The notes under the pieces: model-generated
Seen by the model: the letters and a program-made list of their open reading frames with translations, nothing else
The model's database searches: none
What the model was told of the DNA's origin: nothing
Position numbers and translations under genes: made by a program
From: Capsaspora owczarzaki ATCC 30864
Taxonomy: Eukaryota; Opisthokonta; Filasterea
Reading direction: 5' to 3'
DNA: 64,000 nucleotides
Assembly: GCF_000151315.2 (NCBI RefSeq)
Contig: NW_011887297.1
Span: 597,587-661,586 of the forward strand
Shown here: piece after piece, positions 57,538-64,000 of the stretch
Numbering within the stretch: position 1 is the first letter of the stretch
How the letters are laid out: every line of letters begins with the position of its first letter

Positions 57538-57831
57538 TCTTGTGCTTTGTGAAAATAGGGCAACGAAAGCAAACAAAAGGAAAAAAGGAATAAATTGAGG
57601 ACTGAGAATCATGAGATGGACAAATCATCCAAAAGAACCTGAATGAATTCGAAATTGGAGTTTGAACCAAGCAGAGCAATCCTTCCGTGATGCTGTTCCG
57701 CACACCAAAAGGCATGTCCAAAGCTCATTCTTTTTCTCGTTTGTGATTTCGTAGTGTGATACTCAGTTTTTTGTTTCTTCTTTCAAGCTCTAGACTTCGG
57801 GGTGTTGGATCAGAAATTTGGGTCTCCAGCC
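57538..57831. other. Divergent region, giant protein / FAM135
   Basis: 294 bp between two divergent starts. AT-rich; no supported gene. It probably holds both promoters if the 57174-57537 exon is real. Confidence 0.45.
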
Positions 57832-60800
57832 ATGGCGTTGTTTGCTCAAGTGCAGCTCGCAGTGTCGCTCTTCTCGCTGACCAACCACGACGCCACACAG
57901 CGCGGGTGAGTCAACCACATCACCCCCCCCCTTTTGCGCGTGTGCTGCGAATCTGGCCCCCCATCGCGTTCCGGGTCGCACGGGTGGCAGCCCGAAATTT
58001 CACTGCAAAACGCCAACACAAGGACTCGCCTCGCCACCCCTTCCACTGTTGCCAACGCCGTTCATTGTCCATTGGGGTCCCCGTCTGATTGCACTGCATG
58101 TGAACGAGCAAGAATCACGATACGATACGGGCGACAAAGTGCATCCTGACCATGTTCTTGCTTGGTTGTTTGGTTGCTACAGACTTTATCACATCCGTTG
58201 CTCGGTGGAGAGCCCGAGCTCGCTCGACGTCCAACTGGTCGAGCAAGCCGCAGATGGTGCAAATCATCATCCACCAGGCTCATCGCAGCACCAGAGCCAC
58301 AGCCAGAGCCACAGCCACAGTGCAGACGGGGGAGCACCAGCTGGTTTGCAGGAGGATTCGCAACCCGGCTTGGTCGCTACGTCCTCGGCGGCGGCAGACT
58401 CGAACGTCTTCCTCGTCCCGTCCTCCTCGTCGATGCACCAGCCGCAGTACAAAGAGGGCGATTGGATTCTCGCCAAGCCGGAGGATCTTGCCCTCCTCGG
58501 CCAGCGAAGAGGTAAGCGGCCCCAGGGGTTTGGAACGGGTCTCAGTTCGTGCGCCAATCATGTTCGCATACACCATCCCAAAAAGGCTGCTACACAAAAT
58601 CCGCATGCTGGCGGGTGGTTGGAGATGGACGTTTTACGTTTCATCCCTCCATCTGGACTCACCGCAACGTTTTCACCGGATTTTGTTATTTTGCAGAAAA
58701 CAAACTCTTGAACGCGGGTGAAACGTCCTTCTTCCGGCCGTTTGCATCAACGACGACTTCATCGTACATTTCCAGAACGCTGGTCATCACCCAGTCACAC
58801 GAGCATCGCCTTCTGAACGACGCCGCAGTGTTTTTGCTGAACATCCCGTTCACGGCAGCCCACGCCAAGGAAGATCTCGAGCATGCTATCGCGCGTGTTC
58901 ATTTTGATCTGCACTATGGTCCCGAGCCCGACTGCGCGCAACCGAACAACATTGAGTGAGTCTGATGGCTCAACTGCGTCGAGAGACAGAACGCCGGTTT
59001 TTTTTTTGTTTTTTTTTTGTGTGTGTTTTCTTGGTTTTGGTTTCATGTTTGTTCTGACTCGTGCCATTTCCACCGCCCGTTTGTTGCCGTCCGCTTCTCG
59101 TTGCTCTTAACTTACACAGGGCTATTGCCGATGCGGTGGCATCCATGGGGCTGATTTGCCGTCGGACGTATCGGTTGCGACGCGTCGCCTTCCCAGGTCT
59201 GAATGAAAGCATAATGGTCAACTTTGATCGGCGGCATTGCATGAGTACCGTCGTCTCGATTCATAGCACTCTCGTTGGCTTCCAGTATAGGTCCGTATCT
59301 AGTGTTGCGCAGTTGTGGAGTGCTGTTTCAAGACTCTCAAGATGATTGCATGGTTTTTTTTTCGCTTTGTTTTCGACTGCACAGGCCTGTCATGCAATCT
59401 TCCAGCAGTTCGACCAACAAATCGCTGTTCCGGCTCTTCCGAAAGCGAGTCGAGACGCCCAACCGCAGCAAATTGACTCTCGCCAGTGTGTTTGGGCTGG
59501 GGCACGACTCGAGTGCAGGCGTAAGCGTGAATCTGTTGTCACACCATCTCGCTTGATGGCCTCGGAGCCAAGACTAACACATAACTGGACCATTGCCACA
59601 TTGTAGGAACAGCCCCTGTCGGAGCAGCAAATGTCTGAAACCCTGCAAGACGATGCGCGCGGCGTGTTTGCCCAGCTTGCATTTGTGCTGGTTGCCTGCC
59701 ACTGCTCGTTGCGAGAGCATTTCAAGCAGTTTGTCGCAATTCGGCCGCCCGGCGAGCGCGATGCACTCACCAACGCGCCGCTGGCTGATTTGCAGTTTGA
59801 GGATCCGGCGGTGGCTTTTGCCAACCGTTTGTCCATGCTCGTTTCTGACGAGGCCAGCTCGATTTTGCCAACAATCGAGACGGCAGGACCGCGGCCCGCC
59901 TATGTTTCTCCAGCCGACGAGCTCGTCTTGACACAACTGCAGCAGGCGTTCAAATCCAAAATTTCGGTGCGTACCGCGTTTGGGGCTTTTTTTGTTGTCC
60001 GTCCGTCCGTCCTTGTGTTGTCGAGTTGGTGGCGCGGGCGGGAGGGTTTCAACAGTCATCTCACCGAAGCCGGGGGGGGGGGTTTATCTTTTTTGCAAGC
60101 AGAGTGCGCTACAGCCAGACATGGCCGCGATTGCCATCATCGAGTCGCTTCAGCCAATCGTCGAACAGGTGCGTTTTCGACACCCAAAACAGCTCGTTCG
60201 TCCAGTGTGTCGGCGATTTACTCACCTCGAAGTGTGTCATCCACGTCCCGAATCTAGGTCACACCCTTGTGGGGACGGCTTCTGCAGTGCTTTGCGCTCG
60301 ACGAGTTTGTGAGCAAGCGGCTCTTTGTCCAAGGGGAGCTCCAGGCGCGCGGCCAGCTCCGCGCTCGTGTCTTTGTGCAAACGTTTAGTCGCGAGGATTG
60401 CGAAAAGTACATCGATTTGAGGTAGGGTGCTGCGCCAAATGATCCGTTTTTGTTTCCAATTCGGAATCTATCGCACTCACGCTCAACCGGTGATCTGGTG
60501 TGTTTGCTGTTTCTGAAAACAAACAACCCTCTCCAGCTACAAGGATATGGCCACGCTTTCCAATTTGATCGAAACCTCAGAGTTTGTGCGCGAAGTCACC
60601 CGTTCCAACTACGAGCTCCTCAATCCGTTGGGCATCGTCAAGCGCCCGCCCATCATTTTCGAAGACCAATTCCTGCAGGGCATTCACCCAGTTGCCGAAT
60701 CGCAGCCCATTGCGGTCCGCTTTGAGCGACACATGAGCAAGGTGTCGGAAGAAAGCGAGGAAATTCCGGACGAGGCCGAACTCGAAGAGGATGAGCTGAG

Positions 60801-63018
60801 CAGCACCAACGAAAGCGTGGAGCGTGCTTTCGTGATGAGGCATGGGCATTCGTCCTCAAGTGTGAGCACGATTCCCGTCACGCCCGACTCCTCGTCGTTA
60901 TCATCCGGCTCGCCTGGGACGTCCTCGTCACGTTTAGCTCCCGTGGAACTGACGTTACCCGACCGCCCAGTGTCTCCTTTGGCCCCGGAGCGCAGCCCAC
61001 GCCGCATGGATCGCAAGAACTCGACGCGAAAGTCCCTGCAACGCTTCAAGTCGCAGTTTAGCATCCAAGTCACCCCGACGGACGCGACCGCGACGTTGTT
61101 CTTTCCCGCTTCTCCTGCTGTGCCGACTGTGCAAATCGACGCACCGCCTACGTTTGTCCAGCCGGCCGACGAAGCAGCTGCATTGGCAAACACCGAAACA
61201 CCAACGGTTCTCCGGTCAGATGCCGTCGGTGGGGTTGTCCACGAAGAGGCTGACGCCCAACCAACGTCGCAACAACCGCAATCGCAAACGCCTCGCATTG
61301 AGGTTTCGGAGGATGCTTCGCCAACCGAGCGTCGCTTGACCCGAAGCGCTTCCGAGCAAGTCTCACTCTACTCCCTAGCCTCCCACCCCTCCTCTCCAAC
61401 CGACGCCATGTCTGGAAGTGGTAACGAATCGGCCTCCTCCAACGAGGGACTGACTGGGACGAGCTCGATGCGAAAGCGCGATAAGCTGCGAGCGATGGCT
61501 TCCAAAATGTTCTCGTCGAATCGATCTCGAAGCACCGATTCCGATGCCAAGGACGAGCCTGGCGACCTGCCTCCGAAAGCGTCGTCGTCTTCGTCAACTT
61601 TATCAGTGCGTGCGAATGGTGGCGGCGCCCGCCGGAACAGCATGGGAAATGTTCCTACAGGGGCGCTCTCGGTGGCCAATACCGCTGCGTCGAGTCCACA
61701 CAAGTCGGCATCGCGCTCGTTGTCCGCCTCGTCCAACTCGCTTGTTTCGCTGGCGCAGTCGCGCAAGAAGGCTGCTCGAACACGCTCTGGGAGCATTTCC
61801 CACAGCTTGACCAATAGCCGCACTCAAAGTGGCAGGAACTCGCGGAATGGTAGTCAGACCAACCTCGTTTCCATGCTTGACGAACATGCGCGCGAGCAGG
61901 ATGAAACTCTTGCGCGCGATCGTCAAACCCAAAGAACAACCGCCGCCTGCCAGGCGCTCAAGACACAGCTGCCCATCCAGGGCTTCTTCCACAGCGAACT
62001 GCAGCTCTCTGACTCTGTTTCTCACCCGTTTATTGTCCCGCCGGTGACCAACCAGCGGCATTTGGTCGTGTTTGTGCATGGGTTGGAAGGCAGCGACGTG
62101 GACTTGTTCGCCTTCCGCAACGCGTTGCTGCTGACCATTCCGACGTTTGACTGCTTCCTCTCCGTTTCCAACAAGAATGACACGTACTCGAGCTTTGAAG
62201 TGATGACTGACAATCTTGTGAAGGAATTGGAGCAGTATCTGGCTCACGTCAAGGTGCAGCCGGCCTTCATCAGCTTTGTCGGCCACTCTTTGGGCAACAT
62301 TGTCATTCGCAACGCTCTGACGCGTCCCGAGCTGCTGTGTCGTCGCGACAAGCTGCACACCTATGTCAGTCTGAGCGCCCCACACCTGGGGACTGTCCTC
62401 GGCGATAGCTCTGCGGTGCAGACGGGCATGCGGGCCATGCGCGCCTTCCACCGCAATCAGGGCTCGTCGCTGGCCGAGCTGGCGCTTGCCGATAGCAGCA
62501 ATCCTCGCCAATCCCTCCTGTACCGCCTGAGCATGCAGGCAGGCTTGGCCATGTTCTCGAACGTGCTGCTGGTCGCGTCGATGCAGGATCGGTATGTTCC
62601 ATACCACTCTGCGCGCATTGAAATGAATCCGAAGGCGCTCAAGGATCGCAAGCTTGGTAAGTGTGTGTTGTGTGTTGTGAATGAGCAGATTTCCAACTGT
62701 ATCCCCCCAATGTCATTCTGACCATCGCTCTTTTTTGGCTGTGTACACATTTTTTTTTGCTCCCCGCGCTTGTCGTCAGGTCCTGTGTACATGGAAATGC
62801 TGGGCCATCTTCTCGAGCCTCTCAAGCAACGTCGGGACGTCTCGTTTGTTCGGTTCAACATCATGAACGAGTTTCCCAGCAAGAACATGGATTCCATGCT
62901 TGGTCGAGCGGCGCATATCAGCATCCTCGATTCCGAGGTTGTTCTTCGCCATCTTTTGGCCGTCATTGTGCCCTATCTTCAGTCGGAGCCTGCTCGGCGG
63001 ACCGGCGTTCCGTCCTGA
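57832..63018 (+). CDS. FAM135: FAM135 family lipase/esterase-fold protein
   Basis: Ten exons: 57832-57905, 58183-58511, 58697-58955, 59120-59290, 59385-59520, 59607-59966, 60103-60168, 60258-60421, 60537-62656 and 62780-63018, about 1305 aa. The N-terminus MALFAQVQLAVSLFSL, then QRGLYHIRCSVESP, aligns with animal FAM135 (NVDLFQRGFYQIR-type). RPPIIFEDQFLQGIHP is another shared motif. The C-terminal alpha/beta-hydrolase shows HLVVFVHGLEGSDVDLFAF, the nucleophile elbow ISFVGHSLGNIVIRNAL, then SAPHLGT and QDRYVPYHSARIE supplying the likely acid and His. A catalytic Ser is therefore present. The 450-aa middle is Ser-rich and disordered. The family is poorly characterised; substrates are unknown. 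Intron 1 spans 57906-58182; its in-frame part is not coding, because joining QRG directly to LYHIR restores the family match. Confidence 0.92.
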
Positions 63019-63203
63019 GCGCCTTTTTGTTGTTGTCGCGACTTGAGTTTTGTGAGCGTCGTGTGTGTGTGTGTGTTATTTTCTTTTGGTTTATTGAATA
63101 TTTTACTTTCAATTCTTGCCATACAGTACTTGTTGTTGCTTATATGCTATGTTAATGTTCCATTGGGATCAGTCTTGGTATTCTCAGAAGCAACAACACA
63201 TCA

Positions 63204-64000
63204 ATGGCAGATCCACGCAAGCGAGTCCGCTTGGACGAGGGCGGGAGTGCGGCCGGACCGGTCTTTTCGTAAATGCAGATTGTGTTGGATTGTGTTTTTT
63301 ACCATGCGTGCGCCATGCTTTGCTCTCTCGGAGGGATGGATGAGCGCGAGTGAGTGAGAGCAAAGCCAAGCGTATTCTGACCGCTCTCTGCCTGCGCTTC
63401 CTCGCTCGTATCACAGACTGCAGCCGCCTCAACGACCAGAGTCACGGAGCGACGATGCTGCTGGCACCACAGCCGCAGCCGGCGCAGGGGCAGCGGGTGC
63501 ATCGGCCTCGCAGGACGCAGGCGGGCAGCCCAATGCCTTTGGACACTCGCTCGAGGGTCTGGCGCGAGAGGCCCGCGTCGAGCAGATCTCGGAGATTGAG
63601 GCACTCGTTGAGCTCATGCGCGATCTGGGCAACTTTACACCAGCGGTAAGGCTGCGAGGGAGTCGGGGGTGGGAGATTTCTGGACCATTTTAGCAATCAA
63701 TGCACCAGCAGTGATTGTTTTGCTCACTTGTTCCCTGTGGCAGATCCCAGATGTGGTCGTGCAATACTATCTTGCTCGTGGCGGGTTTAATACATCGGAT
63801 CCGAAGCTGTACGTGGCAACGGCGGGGCGGTTCTTCTTGCGAAAGTGAAACTTTCATCACTGATTTGTGCTCTCTTTCGTTTCCCTTTGTAGCCTTCGGA
63901 TTGTCGCACTTGCGGCCCAAAAGTTTGTTACAGACGTGGCCAACGACGCCGCCAATCACTCTCAAATCCGGACAGAGCGACGAGGCAACCGGGTATGTTG
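63204..64000 (+). CDS. TAF10: TFIID/SAGA subunit TAF10 (3'-partial)
   Basis: Exons 63204-63268, 63417-63645, 63744-63808 and 63893-63992; the gene continues past the window (donor GTATGT at 63993). The visible part is 153 aa. It begins MADPRKRVRLDEGG, then a Gly/Ala-rich linker, then the histone-fold core: EIEALVELMRDLGNFTPA, IPDVVVQYYLARGGFNTSDP, LRIVALAAQKFVTDVANDAA. This matches TAF10, which pairs with TAF8 or SPT7-type partners in TFIID and SAGA. The start is the only Met before the basic N-terminus, about 185 bp after the FAM135 stop. The last helix of the histone fold lies beyond the window. Confidence 0.93.

Noticed and set aside
58049-58182. In-frame extension upstream of FAM135 exon 2
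   Set aside because: Open by chance. Using the acceptor at 58181-58182 joins QRG to LYHIR and gives the conserved FAM135 block, whereas the extension has no homology.
1-64000. Transposons, LTR or virus-like elements, CRISPR arrays, tRNA and rRNA genes
   Set aside because: I looked for reverse transcriptase, integrase/transposase and capsid motifs, terminal repeats, spacer-repeat arrays and tRNA B-box sequences and found nothing convincing by eye. A tRNAscan or repeat-library search could still reveal degraded copies.

Overview
The window is eukaryotic nuclear DNA. Genes are compact and most are split by short GT-AG introns, usually 60-250 bp. Intergenic gaps are mostly 100-550 bp, GC content is moderate, and proteins carry many CAG/GAC/GCN-encoded Ala, Gln, Ser and Asp tracts. 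Gene content is that of a close unicellular relative of animals: PIEZO channel, a tensin/PTEN-like phosphatase with a C1 domain, a PA14-type beta-1,4-GalNAc transferase, the mannose-6-phosphate uncovering enzyme NAGPA, FAM135, TMEM167B, XPA and IRE1. Many LRR/low-complexity features fit a filasterean such as Capsaspora owczarzaki. That species call is inference; the sequence alone does not prove it. I see no prokaryotic operon logic, no CRISPR array, no tRNA or rRNA, and no recognisable transposon.

Layout. 1-2930 (+): 3' part of an LRR cell-surface protein built from phase-2 exon modules, with a huge (Xaa-Ala-Ser)n stalk. 3237-3795 (+): TMEM167B. 3970-4587 (-): mitochondrial ribosomal protein bL35m. 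4836-9343 (-): IRE1 kinase/RNase in five exons. 9659-14665 (-): a Byr4/Bfa1-like protein that seems to begin with a membrane-hairpin exon. 15038-16491 (+): XPA. 16613-26329 (-): PIEZO, six exons, about 2975 aa. 26544-30845 (+): cytosolic valyl-tRNA synthetase. 31087-32314 (+): pyrroline-5-carboxylate reductase. 33221-34381 (+): a four-EF-hand protein. 34825-37331 (+): NAGPA-like glycosidase with a frame conflict in a TPSS repeat. 37591-39965 (-): HSP70 with heat-shock elements and a TATA box. 40350-44843 (-): a twelve-exon C1-PTP-C2 tensin-like phosphatase. 45084-45578 (-): RraA-like protein. 46129-47724 (+): ribosomal protein eS6 with an unusual Ala/Lys/Pro tail. 48009-50841 (-): PA14-containing GalNAc transferase. 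51021-57537 (-): a very large, unrecognised protein with five copies of a short helical motif. 57832-63018 (+): FAM135 lipase-fold protein, ten exons. 63204-64000 (+): TAF10, truncated by the window end.

How the genes relate. There is no operon-like pathway cluster. Several genes form divergent pairs sharing short promoters: Byr4-like/XPA, PIEZO/VARS, RraA/eS6 and giant protein/FAM135. A theme of secretory and surface biology recurs (IRE1, TMEM167B, NAGPA, PA14-GalNAc transferase, LRR adhesin, PIEZO), but physical linkage is probably incidental.

Most exon boundaries below were derived by hand from GT/AG sites plus reading-frame and family consistency. Those marked uncertain are the fusion of 14429-14665 to the Byr4-like gene, the fusion of 57174-57537 to the giant gene, the polytopic N-terminus of the GalNAc transferase, and the NAGPA repeat region.
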